Shown piece after piece: positions 1-7,804 of a stretch of 33,407 nt of DNA; position 1 is the stretch's first letter; every line of letters starts with the position of its first letter. This DNA comes from Duodenibacillus massiliensis. Lineage in GTDB: Bacteria; Pseudomonadota; Gammaproteobacteria; Burkholderiales; Burkholderiaceae_F. The stretch covers positions 295,293-328,699 of the forward strand of contig NZ_LT635859.1 in assembly GCF_900128485.1 (NCBI RefSeq), in the 5' to 3' direction. The notes under the pieces were generated by a model, which was not told the origin of the DNA, ran no database searches, and saw nothing but the letters and a program-made list of their open reading frames with translations. Made by a program: the position numbers and the translations under genes.

Positions 1-693
1 GATGAGATTGCCCGGCGCGTCGCCTCCCGTTTTCCGACTCTCAATGTGATGCAAGTTGAGAATCAGATCTTTCGATCTGCCTTTGCAGGCTTGGCAAACG
101 TGACCGTCGCGGAACAGCACATATTCGCGCACGTTCCAAAAGCCAAGCTGCTCGCCTTGCTGATAGTCCGTGCCTTCGACTTCGGGATTCTTGATCTTCT
201 GAATGTCGAAGGATGCGGTTTCAATCACGATTTTGGTGATCGGAAGCACTCGGCAAACCGCTTCAATGCGCGATATGTGCGCCTGAATGCGGTTTTCAAC
301 GGACGGCGCAAGCCAACCCTTGTGCTTTGATCGAACGCGATTATCAAAACGCGGCGCACGGTAGCGGGTCTTGTGGTTGCGTCGGGAGCGGCGAAGTGCC
401 AAGCGATTCGAGAGCAAGCCCGTCACGTCCTGCCGCAGTTCGACCTCGGAAGCCAACAACTCTTCCTTGGCGGTCGTTGCGCTCAGGCCGACGTGCTTGT
501 AGCCAGCATCCACACCCAAGGTGATCGGCTGCTTTGTTTCGCCCGTCGGCACCGTCAGTTGAATCACAAAGGGCGTTCGGCGCACAGGCACGGCCTTCCC
601 GGCCCGAAGGAGCTTACGCGCCTTGGGCGGGGAGCACGGCATGAGCGGTTGCCCGCGCATATTCAACACAAAAACTTTCAAAGTGTTCTCCAT
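1..693 (-). CDS. iscB: IscB RNA-guided HNH/RuvC endonuclease (RRXRR family), 3' end outside window
   Basis: I translated 231 codons without a stop from ATG at 693 to the window edge. Order of parts: an N-terminal PLMP-like region (MRGQPLMPC, residues 12-20); RuvC-I with LGVDAGYKHVGLSA (Asp62); an arginine-rich bridge containing RRSRR (101-105), the RRXRR signature; RuvC-II with KIVIETASFD (Glu158); and the start of the HNH domain with CQAC (200-203) and LHHIES (His215, His216). IscB proteins are the likely ancestors of Cas9 and cut DNA using an omega-RNA encoded just upstream. The family is usually about 400-500 residues, so roughly half is visible. All catalytic residues in the visible part are present, so the gene may be active. 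The start is chosen because the paralogous copy at 25484 has the same ATG and the omega-RNA ends there. Confidence 0.88.
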   Translation of the reverse strand, partial: MENTLKVFVLNMRGQPLMPCSPPKARKLLRAGKAVPVRRTPFVIQLTVPTGETKQPITLGVDAGYKHVGLSATTAKEELLASEVELRQDVTGLLSNRLALRRSRRNHKTRYRAPRFDNRVRSKHKGWLAPSVENRIQAHISRIEAVCRVLPITKIVIETASFDIQKIKNPEVEGTDYQQGEQLGFWNVREYVLFRDGHVCQACKGRSKDLILNLHHIESRKTGGDAPGNLI

Positions 694-976
694 TGACGGA
701 TACCTCACGGGCTCCGTCTGCTCGACCTTGCGGTCGGTGGTGATCCTTCGCCAATGTTGGAAGGGGTTTGTTGTCTGAAGCACCGCTCCTACCTCTCAGA
801 GCTTTTAACCGCAGACCGCAGAGCGCGGGACTAGGATCGACATCCCGCGGTGCCTGTTTGCGTCCCGTCTTGCGACGGAACGGATTCCCAACCAACGGAG
901 TCCGTCCGAAAACGGACTGAGGCTAGTCAACCAAGACTTGTTGCCAAGCCTCTGACTTCAGTCAGGGGTAGTTGAC
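694..976 (-). ncRNA. Omega-RNA (HEARO RNA), copy 1
   Basis: This is the non-coding segment between the element end and the iscB start, the place where omega-RNA lies in IscB loci. It is conserved with copy 2 at 25201-25483 with only two differences. It can form several strong hairpins: AGTCCG/CGGACT near the outer end, CCGTC-GCAA-GACGG and CGACC-GCAA-GGTCG (both with GNRA-type GCAA loops), and a CGCGGGA/TCCCGCG stem. A 93-codon open frame crosses it, but I treat that frame as accidental. In known systems the guide is the flanking sequence just 5' of the element end. Here that would be minus-strand 992 to 977, AAACCTTATAAGAACT, which includes the last codons of hda. Exact RNA ends are not known. 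Confidence 0.75.
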
Positions 977-981
977 AGTTC

Positions 982-1620
982 TTATAAGGTTTCAAGAAGC
1001 TGCTGCATCAGAGGAATCGTGACGCGGCGCTTGCGCTGCAATGAATACACATCGGCGGCGTTTAAGAGCCGCATGAGCGTTTTCATGTCCCGCGGGCAGG
1101 TGGTCTCAATCCAGTGAAGCACTTCGGGACTGAGGTCAATGCCCCGCATCACGGCGCGGCGCTCAAATTCGGCCATTGCGTGCTCTGCGTTTAAGGGCCG
1201 GATTTCAAAGGTAAGGCCCCAGGCAAGGCGGCTACGGATATCTTCGCGCACGGCAAGCATCAGAGGGGGCCTGTCGACTGAGGTCACCAGGCGCGAGGCC
1301 GGGTGCGCCCTTACCTCATTCATGAGGATAAAAAGCCGCTCCATGTCTTCGGCGTCAAACGCTTCGACGTTATCCGCGGTGTAAAGCCGGATGCGCTCAT
1401 CAAACTCCGGCACGCGCCGCGACTGCTGCGGCGTTAAAGCGCGCAGCAAATGCGTGCGGCCGCTTCCGGCCCGGCCCCAGAGGCAGATAAACTGCGGCCC
1501 CGTGCCCGCACGGCAGGCAGCCAGCGCAGCCACCGCCTCACGGTTACCGTCGGCGTCGAAATTTTCCAGTGTCGGCGCTTCGGTCTCGGTCAGATTGAGG
1601 GCTAATTGCTCAAAGGGCAT
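982..1620 (-). CDS. hda: DnaA regulatory inactivator Hda
   Basis: A 212-residue DnaA-like AAA+ protein. With the sliding clamp, Hda stimulates ATP hydrolysis on DnaA after initiation, preventing re-initiation. The N-terminus MPFEQLALNL contains a clamp-binding QLxLxL-type motif, which favours ATG at 1620 over the upstream TTG at 1638. Walker A is LWGRAGSGRTH; the arginine-finger/sensor part LAVREDIRSRLAWGL and the DnaA-like lid follow. The Walker B region reads TADNVEAF where many homologues have a DD pair, so one acidic residue is replaced by Asn. The gene is divergent from purM, a common betaproteobacterial pairing. The stop codon is five bases from the IscB element end, and its last codons form the predicted guide of that element. 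Confidence 0.88.
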   Translation of the reverse strand: MPFEQLALNLTETEAPTLENFDADGNREAVAALAACRAGTGPQFICLWGRAGSGRTHLLRALTPQQSRRVPEFDERIRLYTADNVEAFDAEDMERLFILMNEVRAHPASRLVTSVDRPPLMLAVREDIRSRLAWGLTFEIRPLNAEHAMAEFERRAVMRGIDLSPEVLHWIETTCPRDMKTLMRLLNAADVYSLQRKRRVTIPLMQQLLETL

Positions 1621-1703
1621 GCAAAACCGCGGTTTCAAAGAAAAAAGTCAAAAAGTGAGCCACTCCCGCACAAAAAACGGGAACCCGGGGCGCCGCCTTC
1701 CGT

Positions 1704-1709
1704 TACAAT
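1704..1709 (+). promoter_or_regulatory. Possible -10 box for purM
   Basis: TACAAT lies 80 bases upstream of the purM start in the hda-purM intergenic region. The sequence 17 bases further upstream does not look like a good -35 box, so this is a weak call resting on the -10 only. Confidence 0.25.
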
Positions 1710-1789
1710 AATCGTTTGCAGAGAATGCGGGCCGCGGCAAGTGTAGCGCGACTTCTTTCTATTCCCTATTTTTAGCGGTAATTTTTCCT

Positions 1790-2818
1790 ATGACACAACT
1801 GTCTTACGCCGGCGCAGGCGTTTCCATTGAAGCCGGTGACGAACTCGTTGAACGCATTAAGCCCGCGGCAAAGCGAACCCTGATTCCCGGCGTCTTAAAC
1901 GGCATCGGGGGGTTCGGCGCCCTCTTTGAAATCGGCCGCGAATACCGCAACCCGGTGCTCGTTTCCGGCACCGACGGCGTTGGCACCAAGCTGATGCTTG
2001 CCTTTAAGCTCGGCCGCCACGACACCGTGGGTCAGGACCTTGTGGCAATGAGCGTGAACGATATCCTCGTTCAGGGCGCAAAGAGCCTCTTTTTCCTTGA
2101 CTACTACGGCTGCGGAAAACTGAACGTCGACATCGCCGAACGTGTTGTCAAAGGCATCGCCAAGGGCTGTGAACTTGCGGGCTGCGCCTTAATCGGCGGC
2201 GAAACCGCGGAAATGCCCGGCATGTACCCCGAGGGCGAATATGACCTCGCCGGTTTTGCCGTGGGCGTTGTGGAAAAAGACGAAATCATTGACGGTAAGA
2301 CGATTGCCGCGGGCGACGTGGTCTTGGGTCTTGCCTCTTCCGGCCCCCACTCCAACGGCTTTTCCTTAATCCGCAAGGTCGTGGAAGTCGCCGGAGCCGA
2401 CTGGAACATGCCTTTTGACGGCGCAACGCTTGCGGACCGCGCGATGGAACCCACCCGCATTTACGTCAAACAGGTCTTAAACGTCCTGCAGAAGGTGAAA
2501 ATCAAGGGGATGGCCCACATCACCGGGGGCGGCCTCGTGGAAAACATTCCGCGCGTTCTGCCTGAAACCGTGAAGTGCGAAATCGACGCGGGCAGCTGGA
2601 AGCGCCCCGCCATCTTTGACTGGCTGCAGGAAAAGGGCGGCATCACCGACCACGAAATGCACCGCGTCTTTAATAACGGCATCGGCATGGCCGTGGTGGT
2701 CGCAGCCGAAGACGCTGAAAAAGCCGCGGAAGCCTTCCGCGCCGAAGGCGAAACGGTTTACCGCATCGGCACCATCACGCCGCGCGCTGAAGGTGAAGAC
2801 GGCTGCATCGTCCGCTAA
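1790..2818 (+). CDS. purM: Phosphoribosylformylglycinamidine cyclo-ligase (AIR synthetase)
   Basis: A 342-residue protein that closes formylglycinamidine ribonucleotide to aminoimidazole ribonucleotide using ATP, the fifth step of de novo purine synthesis, in the cytoplasm. The start [20 protein letters not shown], the [12 protein letters not shown] loop, [27 protein letters not shown] and [16 protein letters not shown] are all hallmark PurM segments, and the length is the family norm. The ATG at 1790 gives the canonical N-terminus, although the ribosome site before it is weak. The gene stands alone between the divergent hda and a convergent transporter gene, and is followed by a clear terminator. 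Confidence 0.97.
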   Translation: MTQLSYAGAGVSIEAGDELVERIKPAAKRTLIPGVLNGIGGFGALFEIGREYRNPVLVSGTDGVGTKLMLAFKLGRHDTVGQDLVAMSVNDILVQGAKSLFFLDYYGCGKLNVDIAERVVKGIAKGCELAGCALIGGETAEMPGMYPEGEYDLAGFAVGVVEKDEIIDGKTIAAGDVVLGLASSGPHSNGFSLIRKVVEVAGADWNMPFDGATLADRAMEPTRIYVKQVLNVLQKVKIKGMAHITGGGLVENIPRVLPETVKCEIDAGSWKRPAIFDWLQEKGGITDHEMHRVFNNGIGMAVVVAAEDAEKAAEAFRAEGETVYRIGTITPRAEGEDGCIVR

Positions 2819-2837
2819 GCGGTTTTAATGGCGGTGA

Positions 2838-2872
2838 ACGGGAGCGCTCGTATCTGAGTTGCTCCCGTTTTT
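2838..2872 (+). terminator. Rho-independent terminator after purM
   Basis: ACGGGAGC (2838-2845) pairs perfectly with GCTCCCGT (2861-2868) and is followed by a short T run. It lies 20 bases after the purM stop and just before the end of the convergent transporter gene. Confidence 0.8.
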
Positions 2873-2881
2873 GTTGCCCGC

Positions 2882-3796
2882 CTACATGATCATCAGGGCC
2901 ACCGACATCGAGGCAATCGAAACCGCGACACACACGGAGCTTAAGTTTGCCGCCATCGCGAGGTCTAGCCCCAGGCTTGCCGTGTAGATAAGACTCATTG
3001 CGGGCATGGGCGCAAGACACGTTAAAACAAGCGCCTTTCGTACCTCGTCGTCTGCCGGAATGTAGTGGTAGGCAAACCAGGCCAAGGCAATGCAGGGGAT
3101 AATGCGCAAAGCCACGATGCGCGCGACGATCAGAAACTTTTTCAGTGTCATCGAGAGGTCAATGCTCTCCCCGATCATGATCATGCACAAAAAGGCGTTC
3201 GCGGCCGCGCCGATCTTGGCAATCTCCACCACGCCCTGAGGAAGTTTCAGAGAAAACAGCGACAACACCACCATCACGGCAAAGGCAACCAGAGGGCCCG
3301 AGCGCACGAGTTTTGAGGCGATAAGTTTTACGGCCGCCCTGAAGGTTGTCTGTACGCGGCTGCCGGATATGAGCGCATACGTGCCGCCACCGCTCATAAT
3401 GACGTTTCCGACGTCAAAAACACACGTTGCGAGCACCCCATGCGACGGATAAAAGGCCGAAACGTAGGGGACGGCAAAGGGCCCCACCGAAAAGCCCCCG
3501 AGGTTCAAACGGATAAAGTCCCGCATATCCCGGTCTTTCGTTCTCAGTGTCAGGATCCAGGCGTAGGTGAGAAGCAGGATGTTTGCGGCAAAGCCAAAAA
3601 GCGCGATCAGAAGCATCGTGCCTTCGATGCGGATGCCGTTAAGGTTTGCGGCAATGACGCAAGGGAGCGTCACATAGATCACCAGGCCGCTCACCGCGTG
3701 GAAAGTCTCCGCCTTTAAAACACCCGTGCGCCGAAGGATGTAGCCCAGGACGATAAAGGCCACAAACGAGAGAATTTTGGCAAGGCTCTCCTGCAT
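2882..3796 (-). CDS. AEC-family (auxin efflux carrier-like) transporter
   Basis: A 304-residue membrane protein with about ten hydrophobic segments in the two-half arrangement of the AEC family, with a broken middle region. Visible family features are the N-terminal FIVLGYILRRTGVLKAETF, then LVIYVTLPCVIAANL, and the C-terminal half with RIIPCIALAWFAYHY and LTCLAPMPAMSLIYTASLGL. Bacterial relatives carry malate, malonate or related organic anions; the substrate here cannot be told from sequence. I chose ATG at 3796 because CGGAG stands 5-9 bases before it; a GTG at 3823 in the same frame is less likely. The gene is convergent with purM and divergent from tsaE. Confidence 0.85.
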   Translation of the reverse strand: MQESLAKILSFVAFIVLGYILRRTGVLKAETFHAVSGLVIYVTLPCVIAANLNGIRIEGTMLLIALFGFAANILLLTYAWILTLRTKDRDMRDFIRLNLGGFSVGPFAVPYVSAFYPSHGVLATCVFDVGNVIMSGGGTYALISGSRVQTTFRAAVKLIASKLVRSGPLVAFAVMVVLSLFSLKLPQGVVEIAKIGAAANAFLCMIMIGESIDLSMTLKKFLIVARIVALRIIPCIALAWFAYHYIPADDEVRKALVLTCLAPMPAMSLIYTASLGLDLAMAANLSSVCVAVSIASMSVALMIM

Positions 3797-3962
3797 ACAG
3801 ACTCCGGTCGGCACGATAGGCACGAAAAAAGGGATCCGTATTCTTTCACAAGCCTTCGGCGGCGTAAATAAGGAGGTACCTCCGGCCGCATGTAAAAGTC
3901 TGTTCGCATTGTTGAAAAAAAATGAGGCCTCTCAAGTCTCTCCCGTTATACTTGCGGCCATC

Positions 3963-4469
3963 ATGAGAGAGGACGAAATCACAACGCTCACGTTAGCCGA
4001 TGAAGCGGCCACGGCGCACCTCGCTGCCACACTCTGCGCGGCGCTTCTGGCACACGCACCCGCACTGCGGGAAACCGGTTTTAACCTGCGCCTTGAGGGA
4101 AACCTCGGCGCCGGAAAGACCACGTTTACCCGCGCGCTTTTGCGCGCTGCCGGTTTTGCCGGGCGCGTGAAAAGCCCCACGTTTGAGCTTGTGACCGATT
4201 ACGACTTCACTGACGGCATCACGCTGCACCACTTTGATTTCTACCGGTTTGAAGACCCGCAGGAATTTGACGATGCGGGTTTCCGGGATCTTTTCGGTGC
4301 CGGCAACGTCTGCGTATCCGAATGGAGTGAAAAAGCAGAACCGTTACTGCCCGCGGCGGACCTTGTGATTGAACTCACGCCTGAGACGCCCCTTTCGCGC
4401 ACCGCGAAAATGACGGCCACAACAGAGCTTGGCCGCCGCGTTTTAAAGAAGGTGCAAGTAACGCCATGA
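3963..4469 (+). CDS. tsaE: tRNA t6A threonylcarbamoyladenosine biosynthesis ATPase TsaE
   Basis: A 168-residue P-loop ATPase that works with TsaB, TsaD and TsaC to make t6A37 on ANN-decoding tRNAs. Walker A is LEGNLGAGKTTFTRALL. SPTFELVTDY, LHHFDFYRFEDPQEFDDAG and VSEWSEKAEPLLP are typical TsaE motifs. The frame is open further upstream, to about 3777, but that part has no family similarity and overlaps the divergent transporter start, so ATG at 3963 is preferred. The stop overlaps the amidase start by four bases (ATGA), implying translational coupling. A tsaE-amidase pair is common in proteobacteria. Confidence 0.93.
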   Translation: MREDEITTLTLADEAATAHLAATLCAALLAHAPALRETGFNLRLEGNLGAGKTTFTRALLRAAGFAGRVKSPTFELVTDYDFTDGITLHHFDFYRFEDPQEFDDAGFRDLFGAGNVCVSEWSEKAEPLLPAADLVIELTPETPLSRTAKMTATTELGRRVLKKVQVTP

Positions 4470-5668
4470 CCTCCCGCCGCACACTTTTAGCGTCCATGAT
4501 CACGCTCGCCTACGGCGTGCCCGTTGTGACGCTTGCCGCTGCCGCCAGGCTTTCCGCCGACTACGATCGGACATCCTCTTACGGCGTGCTCACGGTCTCG
4601 GCGCCGGGGGCCTCAAAAATCCGCACGCATGTGTTGGGCGGCCGCAACCCCGTGCGCTACCTCATCGATATTGAGGGCGTGAAACTCACCGAGGAACTCT
4701 CGCGCGATATCCGGCGCATTGCCTCGGACCGCTTTGTCTCGGACGTACGCTGCGGGCAATATAAGCCCGACACTGTGCGTATCGTCGCGGAGATGAAGAA
4801 GGGCGTGGGCGGTGCCGTCCTTACCGGCAGTTCCCTCTCGCGTTTCCGCGTGCGCTTTGCCGAAGGAAAGTCCGCTCAGATCACGCAGACAGAAAGCACA
4901 CCCCGGCAGACAGCGAAGGCCGCCGAGCACAAACCCGTGAAACAAACCACCGCCCGCAAAAAGGAAACAATCTGCGTGGTGATTGATGCCGGGCACGGCG
5001 GTGCCGACCCCGGTGCCGTGGGCCGCAAAAAGACCTACGAAAAGCACGTGGTTCTGGAGATTGCCAAAAAGCTCGCTAACCAGATTAACCGCACGCGCGG
5101 AATGCGCGCCGTTCTTACCCGTACGACCGACGTCTTTATCCCCTTACATAAACGCGCGCAGCGCGCGGTCACCGAAAAAGCGCATCTTTTTGTGAGCGTG
5201 CACGCCGACGCCTGGACCTCGTCCTCTGCGCACGGGGCCTCGGTCTTTACGTTAAGTACGACGGGGGCTTCGTCCCTGCAGGCCCGGTGGCTGGCGCAGA
5301 CACAAAATAAGGTGGACGAAATCGGGGGCGTTGACTTTTCCACCGTCCCGCAGCAGGCGCGCCAGGCCGCAGTTGACATGCTCGCCGAATCCAAACTCAT
5401 TGCGGGGCTACAGATCGGGCACGCGGTGCTTGCTGAAATGGGTAAAGTCGAATCGCTGCACAAAGACAGCGTGGAATCCGCCGAGTTTGCGGTTTTGAAA
5501 GCCCAGGGCATTCCCTCGATTCTCATTGAAACCGGATTTCTGAGTAACCCGAGCGACGAGAGCCGCTTGAGAAGCTCCCAGCACCAGACGCGTGTGGCGC
5601 AGGCCGTCTGCCGCGGCGTGGTGCGTGCCGTGCGCGAGTACCCGGGGTACTTCACGCCAAAAGGCTGA
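4466..5668 (+). CDS. amiC: N-acetylmuramoyl-L-alanine amidase with AMIN domain (AmiC type)
   Basis: A 400-residue periplasmic zinc amidase that cuts the amide bond between MurNAc and L-Ala and splits septal peptidoglycan in dividing cells. The N-terminus (MTSRRTLLASM and a hydrophobic stretch to about residue 26) looks like a twin-arginine-type signal peptide, as in E. coli AmiC. An AMIN domain spans about 35-135, followed by a basic Thr/Lys-rich linker and an Amidase_3 domain from about 170. Likely zinc and catalytic residues are His177 (IDAGHGG), Glu192, His246 (SVHAD) and Glu355 (ILIETGFLSN), all present. The gene overlaps tsaE by four bases. The exact symbol (amiC against amiA or amiB) rests on the AMIN plus Tat-like layout. 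Confidence 0.9.
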   Translation: MTSRRTLLASMITLAYGVPVVTLAAAARLSADYDRTSSYGVLTVSAPGASKIRTHVLGGRNPVRYLIDIEGVKLTEELSRDIRRIASDRFVSDVRCGQYKPDTVRIVAEMKKGVGGAVLTGSSLSRFRVRFAEGKSAQITQTESTPRQTAKAAEHKPVKQTTARKKETICVVIDAGHGGADPGAVGRKKTYEKHVVLEIAKKLANQINRTRGMRAVLTRTTDVFIPLHKRAQRAVTEKAHLFVSVHADAWTSSSAHGASVFTLSTTGASSLQARWLAQTQNKVDEIGGVDFSTVPQQARQAAVDMLAESKLIAGLQIGHAVLAEMGKVESLHKDSVESAEFAVLKAQGIPSILIETGFLSNPSDESRLRSSQHQTRVAQAVCRGVVRAVREYPGYFTPKG

Positions 5669-5683
5669 TGCCTTTCCAACCAA

Positions 5684-5711
5684 AGCCCGCCCGTGAGTTT
5701 CCGGGCGGGCT
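5684..5711 (+). terminator. Hairpin after the amidase gene, possible terminator
   Basis: AGCCCGCCCG (5684-5693) pairs perfectly with CGGGCGGGCT (5702-5711) across an 8-base loop, 15 bases after the amidase stop. No T run follows, so it may act as an mRNA stabiliser or a weak terminator. Confidence 0.55.
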
Positions 5712-5722
5712 CGTCATGCAGA

Positions 5723-5770
5723 GAACAAACAATCCCGCTACGATTGTGCGTATCAAAAATTTGTTTGTTC
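5723..5770 (+). repeat. 10-bp perfect inverted repeat in the phoH leader
   Basis: GAACAAACAA (5723-5732) is the exact reverse complement of TTGTTTGTTC (5761-5770), with a 28-base spacer. The second arm ends 10 bases before the PhoH-family ATG. It could be an operator or an mRNA hairpin covering the ribosome-binding region. No family of regulator is recognised. Confidence 0.45.
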
Positions 5771-5780
5771 GGTAAGTCCT

Positions 5781-7499
5781 ATGCCGCTTCCCTCTGCCCC
5801 CAAAGTTGAAGGCGATATCCTCGCCCGCCGTGAATACGGTGCCCGTGTCAAACCCGAAGACCTCAAAAAGGCTGCCAAACCCGTGAAGGCGAAAGCCCCG
5901 GCGGCTGTTAAGGCCAGAACCGCAAAAGAGGGCTCTAAGCCCGCAACCAAGACGCCCGACGCAAAGGCTCTGAAACACGAGAAACCCGCAAAGAGCCCCA
6001 GGCCCGCAGCGCCCGCCCTGAAGTTACCTGGAAAAGCCGCCAAAGAGGAGCGTTCGGTCCCCAAAGAGGCGGACGCGGGTGCCAGCCGCCTCAGAAAAGG
6101 GCGCGCTGCCAAAACCGCCGACAAACCGCGCGTTTTTGTGCTTGATACGAACGTCCTTTTGCACGACCCGATGTCGATTTTCCGGTTTGAGGAGCACGAT
6201 GTGTTTCTCCCGATGACAACGCTTGAGGAACTCGACAACCACAAGACCGGTGTGAGCGACATTGCGCGTAACGCCCGACAGGTAAGCCGCAGCATCGATC
6301 AGCTGCTGGAAACCTCCGCGGGCGACATCACCGAGGGTGCGCCCCTAAATGCGCTCGGAAACCGCGAATGTAAGGGCCGGCTTTTCTTTGAGACGGAGGA
6401 ACTGAGGGCCGAACTCCCCTCGGGACTTCCCGCGGGAAAAGCCGACAACATGATCCTTGCGACCGTAAAGGCGCTGCAGGCAAAACTTCCCCACAAGTCC
6501 GTGGTGCTTGTGAGTAAAGACATCAACATGCGCATCAAAGCGACGGCCCTGGGGATGGCCGCCGAAGACTACTTTAACGATAAGACGATCGACGACACGG
6601 ACATTCTCTACACGGGCCGCACGGTTTTGCCTGAGAACTTTTGGGACCTCACCGCCAAAAGCCTTGAGTCCTGGCAGGCGGACGGCCGCACGTGGTACCG
6701 GTTTGCGGCACTGCCCGGCCTCACGTTTTACGTGAACGAATTTGTGGCCTCAAAAGACGCCGAGTTTCTTGCGCAGGTGCAAAGCGTTGAAAACGGCATC
6801 GTGACGCTTGCAACGCTTAAGGACTACATGCAGCCGCAAAATGCAGTTTGGGGCATTCACGCGCGTAACCCCGAGCAGAGCATGGCCTTAAACCTTTTGA
6901 TGAACCCCGAGATCGACTTTGTGACGTTACTCGGGCAGGCCGGAACCGGCAAGACCCTTCTCACGCTTGCGGCGGCTCTCACGCAGACACTGGATATGCG
7001 CAAATTCAGCGAAATCATCTTTACGCGTGCGACCGTCTCTGTGGGCGAAGACATCGGGTTTCTGCCCGGCACTGAAGAAGAAAAGATGCAGCCCTGGATG
7101 GGGGCTCTGGAAGACAACCTCGAGGTTTTAAATAAGAGCGAGCGCGGCACAAGCGACTGGAGCCGCAACGCCGCCAATGATCTCATCCGCAGCCGCATCC
7201 GCGTCAAATCCATGAGCTTTATGCGCGGCAGAACGTTTTTAAATAAGCTTGTCATCATCGACGAAGCCCAGAACCTCTCGCCCAAGCAGATGAAAACGCT
7301 CATTACGCGTGCGGGTCCGGGATCAAAAATTGTGTGCCTCGGGAACATCGCGCAGATCGACACGCCCTACCTCACCGAAGGCTCCTCGGGCCTTACCTAC
7401 GTCGTTGACCGCTTCAGAGGCTGGAAGCACGCAGGCCACATGACGCTTGAAAGGGGCGAGCGAAGCCGCCTCGCGGACTTTGCCGCTGAGGCGCTCTAA
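5781..7499 (+). CDS. PIN-domain/PhoH-family ATPase fusion
   Basis: A 572-residue protein. Residues about 1-115 are a Lys/Ala/Pro-rich, probably disordered region. A PIN (VapC-like) ribonuclease domain follows from VFVLDTNVLLHDP (acidic Asp122) to about residue 265, with LEELD and ADNMILA carrying further acidic metal ligands. The C-terminal half is a PhoH ATPase with Walker A LLGQAGTGKT (Lys391) and Walker B IIDEAQNLS (Asp494, Glu495). The same layout is seen in PhoH2/YlaK-type proteins, which have RNA helicase and RNase activity in mycobacteria; the role in proteobacteria is less clear. The long basic N-terminal tail is unusual and may bind RNA. The gene stands alone with its own terminator and a dyad in the leader. 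Confidence 0.88.
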   Translation: MPLPSAPKVEGDILARREYGARVKPEDLKKAAKPVKAKAPAAVKARTAKEGSKPATKTPDAKALKHEKPAKSPRPAAPALKLPGKAAKEERSVPKEADAGASRLRKGRAAKTADKPRVFVLDTNVLLHDPMSIFRFEEHDVFLPMTTLEELDNHKTGVSDIARNARQVSRSIDQLLETSAGDITEGAPLNALGNRECKGRLFFETEELRAELPSGLPAGKADNMILATVKALQAKLPHKSVVLVSKDINMRIKATALGMAAEDYFNDKTIDDTDILYTGRTVLPENFWDLTAKSLESWQADGRTWYRFAALPGLTFYVNEFVASKDAEFLAQVQSVENGIVTLATLKDYMQPQNAVWGIHARNPEQSMALNLLMNPEIDFVTLLGQAGTGKTLLTLAAALTQTLDMRKFSEIIFTRATVSVGEDIGFLPGTEEEKMQPWMGALEDNLEVLNKSERGTSDWSRNAANDLIRSRIRVKSMSFMRGRTFLNKLVIIDEAQNLSPKQMKTLITRAGPGSKIVCLGNIAQIDTPYLTEGSSGLTYVVDRFRGWKHAGHMTLERGERSRLADFAAEAL

Positions 7500-7519
7500 A
7501 CCGCGTCTTTCAAGCACTC

Positions 7520-7547
7520 ACGGGCGGAATTTCCGCCCGTTTTTTTT
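7520..7547 (+). terminator. Rho-independent terminator after the PhoH-family gene
   Basis: ACGGGCGGA (7520-7528) pairs with TCCGCCCGT (7532-7540) over a 3-base loop and is followed by eight T (7540-7547). It lies 20 bases after the stop. Confidence 0.92.
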
Positions 7548-7804
7548 CGCGTCAAACAGCACTGCTGTCCAAAATAGACTCTACTACACTACTGTCCAAA
7601 ACGGATTTGTGCATCAAAAAATAGTTTGTTGATTTAAAAGAGAAAACGCGAATTTTCGGTTTTAGGGGCCTACCCTACAACAACGCTCCCTCAGTTCAAA
7701 CGGCACACCCCAAAAACAAAGGCCCGAAAGATCATAGCCTCCCGAGCCTCTGCGCTGTCCGGCAGTGCAGAACACACCGCCGGCACACCCCTAAAAATTC
7801 TCTA
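7548..7804. other. Intergenic stretch with a repeated 10-mer
   Basis: No gene is seen here. CTGTCCAAAA occurs twice, at 7565-7574 and 7592-7601, in a locally AT-rich patch that differs from the GC-rich surroundings. It may be an old mobile-element end or a regulator site. The rest, up to the end of the convergent DUF456 gene, shows no structure I can support. Confidence 0.35.

Larger units (their letters stand above)
1..976 (-). mobile_element. IscB (HEARO-type) element, copy 1, partial
   Basis: This is the upstream part of an IscB transposon-like element, cut by the window start. Bases 694-976 are 281/283 identical by eye to 25483-25201, which fixes the outer end at the GTCAAC at 976. Beyond that point the flanks of the two copies differ completely. 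The end carries a hairpin (CTGACTTCAGTCAG on the plus strand, around 952-965). The element lies five bases after the hda stop codon, so it apparently inserted without breaking hda. Its other end lies outside the window. No transposase is seen in this part, as expected for an element that depends on a TnpA supplied in trans. Confidence 0.8.

Noticed and set aside
614-895. A 93-codon open frame, repeated at 25282-25563, that could be a conserved small protein
   Set aside because: It lies within the omega-RNA and overlaps the iscB start in another frame. Its conservation is explained by the near-identity of the two element copies, and it has no ribosome site.
3945-3951. TATACT ahead of tsaE as a promoter
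   Set aside because: No -35 box is found at a suitable distance, and the site is very close to the start codon. Not strong enough to list.
3777-3962. Extended N-terminus of TsaE
   Set aside because: The extra 62 codons have no family similarity and overlap the start of the divergent transporter gene. The ATG at 3963 gives the usual TsaE length.
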